In this document: positions 12,094-23,480 of the stretch, piece after piece | Numbering within the stretch: the stretch's first letter is position 1 | Layout: each line of letters opens with the position of its first letter | Assembly: GCA_005408345.1 (NCBI GenBank) | Contig: SEMN01000305.1 | Location: forward strand, 434,797 to 498,796 | DNA length: 64,000 nucleotides | Direction of reading: 5' to 3' | Origin: Macquaria australasica | Taxonomy: Eukaryota > Chordata > Actinopteri > Centrarchiformes > Percichthyidae | The notes under the pieces: model-generated | The model's database searches: none | What the model saw: only the letters and a program-made list of their open reading frames with translations | Told to the model about the DNA's origin: nothing | Program-made: the position numbers and the translations under genes

Positions 12094-12531
12094 AGGGGAA
12101 CTCCACTGATTTTACACATCACAGTGCATTTACAGGTGTTGGGGAGTACTTCTGCAGATGTACAAAAAGGTGTATAGAGCCTTTTGTGGCTCCAGAGGGA
12201 GCTGTGTCAAATCTGATAAATTACCTCAAGCGATGTCACTTGAGTCAGCGTCGGTTGAAGCTGAAGACTACAAGTTTGAAAATGAAAATAAATTGTGTGT
12301 GTGGAGTTAGGAAGAAGTGATGTTACCAGACCTCTGTAGCCCGCTCCTCATCTCTGCTTGAGGCTAGTGGCTCGAGGCCACATTAGCCACTACTAGCATA
12401 ACACACCCAAATCTCTGATCAAGTTGCGTTGTGGGTAATGTAGGCGCCAGTTTTGATCCTTTTTCAAAAACTGTCCATTGTGAGTCTGACCATGTTATAG
12501 AAGCGTGATGCTAAATCGGTGGAGTGCCCTT
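12094..12531. mobile_element. MITE with TTAA target duplication, family B
   Basis: The ends are imperfect inverted repeats: AGGGGAACTCCACTGATTT on the left, and AAGGGCACTCCACCGATTT when the right end is inverted. TTAA lies directly outside both ends (12090-12093 and 12532-12535). The 438-bp interior has no ORF. TTAA duplications are typical of piggyBac-like and Kolobok-like elements. Related copies lie at 22020-22441 and 59298-59662. Confidence 0.75.
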
Positions 12532-12539
12532 TTAACCAG

Positions 12540-14330
12540 AATCTGACAAAGTCAAGTCATGGACTCCTTTTAATGGCTCTGTTTGTGGATTGAAGGTTTG
12601 TGACTAGTGACTTTAGCTTAACTCAAATTCACGTCTAAGGCGTCAAGCATCAATTCCTGTAAGTAAAATTCTAATATAGATAAACCCAGCATCTCCATCA
12701 CTGAAGGTTTAACACTTCATACTCACTATCCTTTACAATACAAGTAAATGCACATTCCTATCAGTTGCAACATAGTTAGGTTTTCTTTCCAAACGTACAT
12801 TTATATCCACTTAGATGTGTGCAAGTGTGCATGCAGGGGACCAGAAGTTTGAGATGATCTCTGTTAGTGCAACCAGCAACTTCAGAAATGGATAACATAG
12901 TTTGGTTGTATCAGTAAATCAATCTTTGGAAACGTTTATTTCTGTATTTTTTCTCATTTTTGAAAGGAGATGCTACTTGATTCCACTGACTGAAGATACA
13001 CTGCACCGAAACCACACACACATGCATGAAAAGCGGTCTAACGAAGCTTCACATGCACATGAGTGTTGATTGATTGTTTGTTCATAGTACAGTGCACTTA
13101 AAGTCACTGTAGAGAGAGGAGGGGCTTTCTCGCTCCTTCCTGCTTCTTACTGAATGATTGCAATTAGCTCCATCCCTCGCGTGCCTGGTGGGCTGCCGTG
13201 GTAAAGCCTCACGTGGTGCTATGAGCTAATTTATAGCTATGCATGAAGTATTACACCACAGCTGCCGATGAACTCTAAATCTGCCACTTATACCAGATTA
13301 GCTCCCTACTACTTTGGCTCTGCACACAAGAAACTGCACGTTTACATCATCTGTCTCTCTTGATGTATTTCTCTTTATTTCCTTCTGTTTTCTCTTCTTA
13401 TACCTATGGATGATCCTTTCTGAAGATGTTTGGTCACTTACCGCTGTTTTTCTGCTAGACGTCCTCCTGTGGCCTCTTACCTCCCCCCACCTCCCTCCTT
13501 TGTTGTTTGCCTCCATCCCTTTCACTTCTCCTCTTCTTCTTCTTCTTGTGTCGTGTTGCTGGGCTATGGAGGAAAATTATGCTCACTCTCGGTTATTATT
13601 ACCTGTGATTACTCTCTCTGGGGTCTGTGGCTCTCTCTGTGTGAGTCTGTGCGGGCTCCACAACAGAGTAATAGCATGGTTTAGAGAGGCAGGGAGGACA
13701 TTTTTCTTGTTTGACAATGTAGTTGGTAGACTTGGTACACTTTCCCCACTCACTAACTTGAGTTTGAGTGTATTGAACCGATTTCAACACCGGTGAACAT
13801 CAAGAACGGACTGCATTTATTGAGTTTAGATGTGACATGCAGTGGATTTAAACACTACAGACCAGTCTCCATTGCTGGACATAAACAATGATGAACCAAA
13901 GAAGATCTTGGGAATCAGGGTTGAGAATTACTTATTGGCCTAAAGCATTAAGTGGTATGTTTGTGTCCACCATCCACCCACACCATCACGCATCCCGTGT
14001 TTGCATCCTGATCACAGGACTATTGCTGTGTGCTGCAGGGTTAGAAAACACTAAATACACTCTCTAGGTACTCTAGATGCACGTTGATGTATTTTTATGT
14101 AAATTATTTCCATCCTGAGAGCTACATTGCCTCTACATTGTATGGCTATTGTCCAGTTCTAGTAAGTCGATATTTCATGCACATGAGTAAAGTGCGTTCC
14201 TAATCCCCTCATATGAAGTGAGTGCTGCTCCTGTCCAGTGTCAGAAATGGGCTGGGGTGGAGCGACTGGAGACAGGTGATTTAGTCTGATTGGTAGTTTA
14301 GTGCCAGTGAGCATCACCAAGTAAAATATC
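12540..14330. other. Intergenic spacer, no gene seen
   Basis: An open frame of 160 codons (13314-13796, plus) is Leu/Ser/Phe-rich from pyrimidine-rich DNA, resembles no family I know and lacks splice or codon support. A repeat-poor block at about 13130-13320, with CAATTAGCTCC and GAGCTAATTTATAGC, could be regulatory. Confidence 0.45.
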
Positions 14331-14339
14331 CCTTGTAAC

Positions 14340-14634
14340 GGAGATGCTCACAGGTCAAAGCCTCATTCAAGCCAAATGCTGAAATATTCACGGGTGACGT
14401 GGAAACCTATCTGAGAAAGCAAGAAGAGGCTGCAGGCTTTGCTTTCAAACCCTCGAGTACTCAGCGCACCTGTCGTCCACCATTCAGCATCGATAAGTGT
14501 AATGGGAGAACAGATGAATTCATTAGGCTCAGATTGACCTGCTATGACGAGCAATTTAGTTTCAAACACAGTTAGGCACCTGCGGGAGAGAGGAAATTAG
14601 CCTTTTAAATAGGGACGATTATAGGCCAGGCCAC

Positions 14635-14635
<1 letters not shown>
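14340..14635. promoter_or_regulatory. Candidate conserved non-coding element
   Basis: Complex sequence free of simple repeats and recognised mobile elements, with several homeobox/MEF2-like AT cores (GAATTCATTAGGC, GCAATTTAG, CCTTTTAAATAGGG) and an E-box-like CACCTG. It is bounded on the right by a (TG)n tract. Inference from texture only. Confidence 0.22.

Positions 14636-14640
<5 letters not shown>

Positions 14641-14666
<26 letters not shown>
14641..14666. repeat. (TG)13 microsatellite
   Basis: Uninterrupted TG dinucleotide repeat. Confidence 0.95.
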
Positions 14667-15109
14667 CAGCTGCGCACACAGACATCTCCTTTCTACTCAC
14701 TTACTTGAGTAACACATCGCTGTGGTTTGTGCTATCTGAAATATTGACACAACATAACGCTCTCCTCCCACGCCTCAATGCACTTTTTATAAATAGAGTG
14801 CCGGTGCTGAACGCAGCTGGAGAGCACTTCTGAGAGCACTTGAATCTGACACAACACAAAGAAACCACTCTGCCCTACTCCTACATTTAGCTGGCAGGCC
14901 TTGCAAAATAGTTACCACTGTGAGCATTTAAATTACAGATGGCTTTGATATGATAGTTACAGCATATCAGCCCCAAAGAGACATGGACTTGTGCTAGAAA
15001 AACACAGATTTAGTCACTTTGGAATCATAGCTCATGTTAGTGTATGCACACGTGGTTTAGTTGATCATTTACTGACTCCAAAGTTGTTGTCTTTTCTACA
15101 GCTTTTAGT

Positions 15110-15605
15110 TATTGCCCTGTATTTGAGAGGGATGTCCAACTGGCCAGTTTCTAGCCATGCTAGAGGTGTGGCTCTTTGGATGGTGATGCTGGTCCACCAA
15201 TTAGGTCTCGACTGAAATATCTGAACAACTATCGGATGGATTGCCATGAAATTTGGTACAGACATTCATGTTCCCCTCAGGGTGAACTGTAATAACTTTG
15301 GTGATCCTCTGACCTTTCATCTAGCGCCATCATCAGGTCAAAACTTTAAATTGGTCCAATATTTTGGTTTGTCACCAAATACCTGCAAAACTAATGACAT
15401 TCCCATCAGCCTCAGCTGTACTTTGTGTTTAGTAACACAAAGTACTAATTAGCAAATGTCAGCATGCTAACACGCTAAACTAAGATGGTGAACATGGTAA
15501 ACATTATACCTGCTAAACATCAGCATGTTAGCATGCTGACATTAGCATTTAGCTCAAGGTACCACTGTGCCTGAGTACAACCTCACAAAGTTCAGATGGT
15601 CATAC
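15110..15605 (+). mobile_element. Teleost inverted-repeat MITE, family C copy 1
   Basis: Carries the recognisable core GACTGAAATATCTGAACAAC, then GATTGCCATGAAATTTGGTA and ATGACATTCCCATCAGCCTC, ending in the GCATGTTAGCATGCTGACAT palindromic block and TTAGCTCAAGGTACCACTGT. The same modules recur at 51190-51475 (same orientation) and, inverted, at 49215-49535. It is non-coding and the exact ends are unclear. Confidence 0.65.
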
Positions 15606-15897
15606 TACATCATTAAATTATATTGCTGTTTAATTCCTTACTGTAAATGAATGTTTTTTTCATGTGAGGTTCGTGATGAATGGAAATTGACCATGAAATG
15701 AGACACGAGAAGAAACAAAACATCATCATAATCAAAGATGCCTCTCAGAGACTTCTACTGCAGTAGTTCATGTCACATAAAGGCAGTTTAAAAAGGGGAT
15801 AGTTATGTTTTTGACCCTCTAATTATATGAATAACATTTAACTTCTTCTTTTTTGGTCTGATTTGTTTGGGTGCCTGTAACCTGTCAGAGAGTGAGA

Positions 15898-15899
<2 letters not shown>

Positions 15900-15942
<43 letters not shown>

Positions 15943-15946
15943 TGTG
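15900..15946. repeat. (GT)n microsatellite
   Basis: About 23 GT units with one TATG interruption near the right end. Confidence 0.95.
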
Positions 15947-16489
15947 CGCTGAAGGGTGGGTGAGTGCGTGGGGGATATATGACTCGGTTCTTACAAGGCA
16001 ATTCACTCCAGCATGCAAATGCTCTCCCCTGTGATGGCACTCACTGCGTTAAACCATTAGCACTTTTGCTTACAGTCATGACTTATCTCTCTCTCATCGT
16101 TTGGTCAGAAAATAACTCATCTCCTTTTTGTAACAGGCCAACAAGCCACACTCAAAGAGTGACTTAAGATAAATAACTAAGTTTCTTTCCCCCCTGATAG
16201 CTTAATATCCCACCCTGCAAGAGACCTCAGAGAGTGATTCTTCTGACACAGGCGCTATTTATATGCATCAGCTGAAAAAGAGAGATGAAAGATAATAGGA
16301 AAGGATTTTGCATATACCAATGATGTGTGCTTTTAATTTTCTCAAGGAGAGCTTGTTACGTCTGCTGAAAAGTGTCAGCATGATCACAGCGTAGAGTAAA
16401 AATAGCTTCTTAGAGTGAAACAAGCTTCTTTGAAAGCACTTGTTGTTGAACGTCTCATTCTGATGATTTTCAAAAACTTATAACAGAAG

Positions 16490-16580
16490 CAGCAACACCA
16501 ATAACAAAAATAATGAAAATAACAATGATAATAATAATTATACTACTACTAATAATAATAATCATCATCATCATTTTCAG
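16490..16580. repeat. AAT/ATC-rich simple repeat
   Basis: Imperfect AAT, ACT and ATC trinucleotide runs just beyond the 3' side of the LINE fragment. It could derive from the element's A-rich tail. Confidence 0.6.
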
Positions 16581-16839
16581 TAGAAGATGATAACTATAAA
16601 GTATGGGTGCTGCACAGGCAGATCCAAATTACAATCATATATTATTCATATATCAGTGTCACACACATCAAAACTCCAGACTGGATTACACTGAGGATTA
16701 CAACCAACCAACTTCTCAAAGTAACAATTCTTTTATCAGTGTATCTGAGGTGACCAGCAGGACTAAAACCCAGAAGAGACAAGACAGGACAGACCGGGAG
16801 GGGTTTGTTAAGCACGCTGCTTACAGTGTGTCGAAGATA

Positions 16840-17740
16840 AACATCCAAAGAGTATAAACAGCATCACAATACCAAAACATATGCATATATGTGCCCACAG
16901 CAGAGGAGCAGGTGTTACATTTATCAGAATCTGAAAGGTTTATCCTGTGTAAAAATGTGTAATGTATAAGCTGGTGGGCAAGGTTTTTAGAGGAGATGAA
17001 GATATTGCTAAACAAAGAGGGCAAGCACTAGTCAGAGACTGAGAGAAGATCAGTTTCCCACCAGATTTGGCATTAAGAAGAGTATCAAGGGGATGGGCAG
17101 CTGGGAATACTTTCAAGGGAACTCCACATGTCTTTAAGGCAGTGCAGAGTCTCAAATAAAAGAACCAGGTTGAACCTAGTGAGTAATCTTCCTTCAGGTC
17201 TTGAAAGATGCAGAGGCCTTTATCATAAGAGATGTCCTTTAGCACGTGAATACCTCTAGGACCCCGTGGAGGGAATAGGAAGGAAATGGATCCAGACAAC
17301 AATTGGAGATAAGTCATGGAGCATACATGTGTGAGACACAGAGGGTCCTAGGGAGCAACTGTCCTGGTGAAATGCAGAAAATAAAATGTCCTGTAAACGA
17401 ATGGGTGTACAGAGTGAACTCTCCATTCTCTGCCAGGGAAAATCCGATAGAGGATAAAGCCAGTTTGAAGTTAGGGAGGGATAAACCACCAATATTTTTT
17501 AAACACTGCAAAGTAGAAAGACTGATTTTAGGATGCTTTCCTCTCCACGAAAAAGGGTTGACAGCAACGGTCCAAATCTTGAGTTAAAGATACAGGTGGA
17601 GGGAGCATGGAGAGTAGAAAGTTTACTCGAGGAGTCACATTCATTTTAATAACAAACCCATGGATGGTGACATTAAGAGGAGACCAGTGATACAAGGGTC
17701 TTTTCAAGGGCTGAGAAGAAAGCTGTCAAAGCTGTCGGAG
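16840..17740 (-). mobile_element. Decayed L1/Tx1-type LINE fragment (ORF2 C-terminal part)
   Basis: The minus strand, read across several frames, gives the conserved C-terminal region of non-LTR retrotransposon ORF2. An F.WRGK-like segment near 17545 is followed by KNIGGLSLPNFKLA (about 17470-17510), then a tract ending LIHYTFLHRINLSDSDKC and CNTCSSAVGTYMHMFWYC (about 16850-16970), the Cys-Cys...GT..H..W.C pattern at the end of L1-clade ORF2. Frameshifts and stops break the reading frame at least three times, and the reverse-transcriptase palm and the endonuclease are absent. It is a 5'-truncated inactive copy. Confidence 0.8.
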
Positions 17741-17883
17741 TTTCCAAAAGGTTCTTCACTGCAAACAAGGCTGAGAGGGGTTTTCATTTACACACATGCA
17801 CACTCACACACACACACAAACACACACACGTTGGGTTCACGCTGAGTCAGGCTTGTCGAGAGCTACAAGCATCTGCTCTCCCT

Positions 17884-17889
17884 CACACA

Positions 17890-17929
<40 letters not shown>
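17884..17929. repeat. (CA)n microsatellite
   Basis: Nearly pure CA run starting with a short CGCG interruption. Confidence 0.95.
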
Positions 17930-17932
<3 letters not shown>

Positions 17933-18959
17933 CTTATGTCAGATCGATAGCGAAGCATCTTGGTGAAAAGAGGGAGGCCCATGTGGAGGAGAGGAAACAC
18001 AGAATCATATCTCTTCTTCTCCTCTCCCTTTCTTCCCATCTTTTATCTGCTCTCTCGTTGTATTGATCCTGCAGTTTTTAGCTGCAGCCTCCAGCATGAT
18101 ATCTGACCCTTTTTTAAATTTTTTTTTACAAGATCTTTCTCTTTCTCTCTCTCTGCCCCCTCTCCCCCTCCTCTCCTCGGTTTCATTAAAGCAAGTTCAT
18201 CAAAGCCTGCTCATGTCACTAATTGATGTCAAGCATAGTTGCTACTTTAACTGATTTTACCCCAAAACATAAGCCTAATAGTGAACTAGTAGCTTCTTAG
18301 TTCATTTTAAGTCATAGAATAGGGTTTACGTCATCGTGCTGTGTATATCTCTTCAGGGAGATTGTTAAAGGTACAAGGTAGATAGTAGTGAGAGACAGAG
18401 TCATTTGCTCTTTGTTCTCTTGGGAACCAATAGAGACCACAGCCAAACTCATCAGACCACCACAAACTTGGACAGAAGAGGAAAATTGGCTGGAGTTGCA
18501 GAGTGCTGTGAGTTATTGAGTTTGTGCTGGTATCCTCTTGAGATGGGAAAATTGCTGGTGAAAGATGAAACTTTACATAAAGAGTGTTGCACCACTTATT
18601 CAAATGTTCTTTTCTTGTCTGCAGCTGACAGATGTGCAGAATCCCGTGCACACAGCACCGTGTTGTCCATTTCAACGCCGTCACCTGTACCTGCTCGACC
18701 ACATGCGGAGCTTCAGTGGTTGTGTGCGTTCCGTCTGAGTGGGTTTCTACTCGGCTATATTCAGTATCTCCTGAGAGGAGTCAGACTACACCTCTACCTG
18801 GAATAGGACCAAGAGGCCATCCATCATACATAACACAGCTCCTATAACCAGCCTTACAAAGTGCTGAGCCAGCAGTTTCTGAGAAAAGGGCATCTATCTT
18901 TTATTTGTGTTTTGAAAGAAAATGCGAGGTAAGCGTAAATGCTTAACATTTCCCCGAGG

Positions 18960-19430
18960 TTGAACAGGTGACTCTCGCTGGATACACCTCTTCATGCAGA
19001 CGGACACATTTCAATTATGAGACCTTCTGCTCTTCAAATAGGCCTTCTCCATACTATCCAGGTCCTCTACTTTGTGTTAAAACTGTCTGAACCCTCTACT
19101 CAATAACAAGGGGACTCATTTATAACTGCTGAATACACACAAAACAGGACTTAAAAGATGCATATGCCACTCCTCACATAAAAGTTGGGGTTTATAAAAA
19201 CAAGCAAGACATACGTGGACAGTATGAACATTTTGGAGACAGTGGAAATTGGTTATAAAGATGGCAAAGTGAATTAAAAACAGATTGCATAATGACGCTT
19301 CTTACACATTTAATTTCACTCCGCATCAAACAATTAATTATTTACCTACTTTGTCACAAACATTCAAGCTTGTGGTGTTAAATTGTGTTTATGCTTGTAG
19401 AAAGTCTCCAATTATTCCATAAGCACCTCT
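18960..19430 (+). repeat. Diverged duplicated segment, copy 1
   Basis: Shares an ordered series of short matches with 20075-20470: CATGCAGA, ATTTCAAT.ATGA, CTTCTCCAT, ATCCAGG.CC, CAAGG.GA, AAAACAGGACT and, towards the right end, AGTCTCCAATTA versus GAGTCCAATTA. The order and orientation are kept but divergence is high. The foldback element at 19441-19880 sits between the copies. Confidence 0.4.
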
Positions 19431-19440
19431 CCATTTTTAA

Positions 19441-19880
19441 AGGATATAGACCAACCCAAACTTGTACGTAAATAAGTAGCTGGAGCCAGCAGCTAGTTAG
19501 CTTAGCTTAGCACAAAGACTGGAAACAGGGGGAAACAGCTCTGAACAAAAGTAAGAAAATCTGCCTACCTGCACCTCTAAAGCTCACTAATTAACACATC
19601 TTGCTTGTTTAATCCATACAAAAAAGTGTAAAAACAACTATTTACCATTTTATGGGGGTTATGTGCCGAACTATTTCTTGGCTGGGAGCAGTTACCAGGC
19701 AACCAGCACCCATGGACAGAGCTAGGCTAGCTAATCCCCCTGTTTCTAGTCTTTGTGCTAAGCTAAGCAAACCAGCTGGCTGTAGCTTCGTATTACTGTC
19801 CAGATACGAGAGTGGTATCGATCATCTCATCTAACTCTCGGCAAGAGAGCAAAAAAGTGTATTTCCCAAACTGTCAAACT
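19441..19880. mobile_element. Foldback MITE, family D copy 1
   Basis: Arms of about 58 bp (19476-19532 and 19735-19794) are inverted repeats. The left arm contains GCTTAGCACAAAGACTGGAA and the right contains TAGTCTTTGTGCTAAGC, so the strand can fold into a hairpin with a loop of about 200 bp. The loop holds AAGCTCACTAATTAACACAT, shared with the copy at 48355-48735. This is a very common teleost element type and is non-coding. Confidence 0.75.
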
Positions 19881-20074
19881 AATACTATTGAACTATTAGT
19901 TATAGCCTACCCTGCAACTGACAGTAGCCGCCCCCTTGTTACTTACATACTGGCTCCACAGCCCATTCCCAAACCCTCAGCTCACAGAGGGGATGTGCTG
20001 ATGTCCACCCTTGGACAGCTGCGGAAATGATGATACCAGGATGCGTCAGATGGCAGGTTTTTTTAAGTGAGCCA

Positions 20075-20232
20075 AACCAGATCACCCTTGTTGAGTGTAC
20101 TGTACCTTTCCATGCAGAGACACTTATTTCAATCATGAAAGCCTCTTCTCCATGATGAGCTGTTTTTCTCCACATCCAGGCCCCTCTCCTTCATGGTGAG
20201 ACCCTCTATTGTGGCTGTATCCATGTCCAAGA

Positions 20233-20274
<42 letters not shown>

Positions 20275-20470
20275 TTATACAGAAAATAATACACTTTGTA
20301 TTCAAGGAGAGACCCACTTATTGATGACTTCACGGAGTTTGTTTGTGTATGCCTTTGAAGAGTCTCATAGACGGTCAAAACAGGACTCAGAAAACATTTT
20401 ATTATGTTGATTTAAATTCCAAAAGGAGTCCAATTACTTGTCTCAGCTAATGTTTTAATTTGATACTGCG
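20075..20470 (+). repeat. Diverged duplicated segment, copy 2
   Basis: Partner of 18960-19430 (see the matches listed there). A (CT)n(CA)n microsatellite (20232-20274) is inserted within this copy only. Confidence 0.4.
20232..20274. repeat. (CT)n(CA)n compound microsatellite
   Basis: A CT run passes directly into a CA run. Confidence 0.95.
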
Positions 20471-20674
20471 GTACAGCACCAGAATGAAAATTATGACACT
20501 TGACTAAGAGAAAAAGAGAGAGCAGAGAGAGGAGGAGAGAAAGTAAAAGACATGATGAGACCTCATTAAGGCTACAACGAAGCAAGCGCGTGCGTGTGCG
20601 CGGTCATGTGCCGGTGTGTGCAACACAGCGAGCATGATCCAGTCATCTTCGTGTGTTTTTGTCTGCGTGTGTCT

Positions 20675-20900
20675 GCGTCAGTGTGTGTGTGTGTGTGTCA
20701 GTGTGTGTCAGTGTGTGTGTGTGTCAGTCAGAGCGGATCTGGGAAGCCCCTGGGAGGGTTAAGTAGGGAAACAGCAGAGATTGAGGTGGGGAATTCTCAT
20801 CAAAAACGTCCAAATCAGGAAAGGTGTCGACAAGAGCCACCCTGCAAGGGGACAGAGGGGAACAGAGGCGTTGGAGGGGTGTGTGTGTGTGTGTGTGGTT
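20675..20900. repeat. GT-rich interrupted repeats
   Basis: Clustered GT runs with TGTGTCAG interruptions at 20680-20730, and a further GT run at 20880-20897. No gene is seen around them. Confidence 0.8.
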
Positions 20901-22019
20901 GTGGGGTGGTTCAGTTGGAAGATGGGTCAAATGTCTGACATAAGGGTGGCGACTGCAATGATGGTGGAGAGGAAGGTAAAATACAAAAGCAGGAGGAGGA
21001 ATGGGAGTTAGTTTAAGATTACTAAGATTAGCAGTTTATGGAGGGGGGGAGGTGTATTTACGTAGATATGCGTCAGGATGTGGGGGCTGCATCTCAAGGG
21101 CGAGGTCGTGTTGAGAGGGTGAGGTGCTGGTGATGGGGGGGGTGGGGGGGGGGGGTGTCCTTGGGGGCAGTCCTGTGGTAATGAGCTGTTGTCTCAAAGG
21201 AAGACGAACTCTATTACAGGAACACTGAGCTGCTATTCTGAGGTTTAATCTGAGGCACAGCGGCTGGTTCACCTTCTCATGCCGCTCAGCACAGATACAC
21301 GCTCTTCCTTTGACAACCTGCTGCATGTAAAAGGGAAGTGAACATTGAGGTCTTTGGGCTCGGGTTAGAGAATCCGATCTAGCAAACAAATCTGGGAAAA
21401 TGTTCCTGTTGTGTGTCAGATCTGAGTTTGGCCTGCCATTTGAATGGAGGATGGCAGTTGCTGTGACACAGTTTTGACGGAGTGTGATGTGGTTTCTCTG
21501 TTTCCTTCACAGCATTTTGTTTCTCTGTTCTCGCTCCTATTACCTCCCTGTCATCCTCCTCTCTGTCTGTCCAAAGCAGGTGTGGGAATCCTTTTTTTTT
21601 TTAAATAGGTTTTCTAAAAAACCTCAGAGGCACCACGCCAGTCCTTGCCCCCGTTTCTCTACAAGTTCAAAGGTTCAGTCCTGGAGGGAGATTTGCCGTC
21701 AGACGGCCAGTCAGCAGGTCAGCAGGTCGAGGTCAGAAAGCCAAACGTCTGCTGGGGACATTTGTCCATCATTTTCAGTCGCGCTTGGGGCACCAACAGT
21801 ACTGTGTCTTTTTCCATCATGATTCATTTGTCAGTACATGTAGTCATCATTCAGAGGGGAGGTGAAATGATTTGCATAAAGTTCTTGCTTTATACCTCAT
21901 GTTTTTTAATGTCTGTTGCATGTTTGTACAAGTCTTTTCTTAAAATATTGTGATTCTATTTACTTCCTTCAACCTCAAGCTAAAGTTAGAATCACAATTC
22001 AAGGTAAAATTAATCTTAA

Positions 22020-22441
22020 AGGGGCATTTCACTGATTTTAAACATCAAGATCAGTTCACCCTCTGGTGGGAGCTTTGGGACATTTGAAAAAACCCCCAAC
22101 CCTGATGATGTCATCAGGGTTATCTCAGCTTGGTCTTGGAGTATTTTTAACAGAAATCATGTGTTACAGACTGGGACTATAGAGTTTACAAGACATGGAC
22201 ATTTACAGGCAGGGAGAATCTAATGAAAGATGATACTGAACTGCACTATGGGAAGTGTAGTGTTTTTGGAGCTTGACCCATACCAGACTAAAAGTCTGAA
22301 TATCTTATCTTCTGCTTTGATTTTGATCATTCTGTACTAAATATGTCTCTTGTGACTTCCCCAACTATATGTATGTGCCAGATTAAATAGCTGAAATATC
22401 TTTTATAATGTTAAATAAAAGTTAATTTAGTGGAATGTTGA
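22020..22441 (+). mobile_element. TTAA-type MITE, family B copy 2
   Basis: The left end AGGGGCATTTCACTGATTTT is preceded by TTAA (22016-22019). A decayed right end, CAACATTCCACTAAATTAA when inverted, lies near 22441 without an intact TTAA. The interior shares CCTGATGATGTCATCAGGGT with the inverted copy at 59298-59662. Confidence 0.6.
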
Positions 22442-23446
22442 CCCACAAAATAAAATACAACTTATTCTTTACTTTAGTTGGCAGAATTATCAAGACTAAT
22501 AATTTACATTTTACATCAATACTTTTATTTTGTTGAGTTTTAGGAATTGCAATGTCAGACCTGTTTGATGAATCCTTGTGTGGTAAACTTGAAACCTTCT
22601 ACTATTAGAATGACTGTGCCGATTTCTTATGATACCCATGATCATCCATTTAGCCATTTGTTGCCGTTAATGCTGCTGCTGCCCGAATCGATTGGATGAA
22701 CTGAATCAAAGGACTTTCCAAATGCGCCGACATGGACAGCCACACTCTCAGTCAATTTCCTGTCTTTGCTTGAGCTTGGTAGCTGTAGTAGAAAATACAA
22801 AATAAAGTCATGATAAGGGACAGGCCACATCATTTTGCATTCTTGCTATGTCCTAATTCTCGTTACAAATGGTAAAAGGAGAGAAGTACGTTTTAGCCGA
22901 CTGAAATGGTTCCTTGTCCTTGTTTTTCTGCCTCAGCGTGTCAGTGTGACCTGGTGACACACTGAGCTGTCAGGATCGATTGAGGCTCCTTGGAGCTGGC
23001 AGCAGGGACCGGGCCTGGCATTCTGGCTTCGGCGTGCCATGTCTGGTCTACCATCCCTCCTGAGAAAGCCCACAATGACGCTCTGCTAACCAAGTGGGGC
23101 TGCAGCACACACCATGCAAACACTACTTTACCTACTTTGTAATACTCTGCACAAACACATATATACACATATTTTACACCATTAGCTGGGCTGCCAGCTC
23201 ACCTACACCATGTGCTGGATAAACTCTCCTCCTGTGTGTCACTCTCTACCTCCCTCAGCTGTGTTTTTTCTCTCTCTCTACATTAAGTGCCAAGTGAAGA
23301 CGGCTCCACTGCGGTATCTGACCCATCCTGGCAGAGGTGAGGTTGGATAATAAAACCGCTGTTCCTGCCAAAAAGACGAGAGGAGATAAGGGAGGGAGGT
23401 AAAGTGAAGGAGAGCAGAACAAGACAAATAAGGAGAGAGAGGCAGA

Positions 23447-23448
23447 GT

Positions 23449-23479
<31 letters not shown>
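23447..23479. repeat. (GT)8 followed by a 17-base G run
   Basis: A GT run leads into 17 consecutive G (23463-23479). Such runs can form quadruplex structures and are prone to length errors in assembly. A shorter G-rich tract occurs at 21137-21157. Confidence 0.9.

Positions 23480-23480
<1 letters not shown>

Noticed and set aside
13314..13796. A 160-codon frame with hydrophobic stretches, possibly a membrane protein
   Set aside because: The hydrophobicity follows from pyrimidine-rich DNA. There is no recognisable family, no splice context and no conserved motif.
17303..17587. Plus-strand 94-codon frame
   Set aside because: Shadow of the minus-strand LINE ORF2 remnant, which gives the recognisable GGLSLPNF and Cys-rich motifs.
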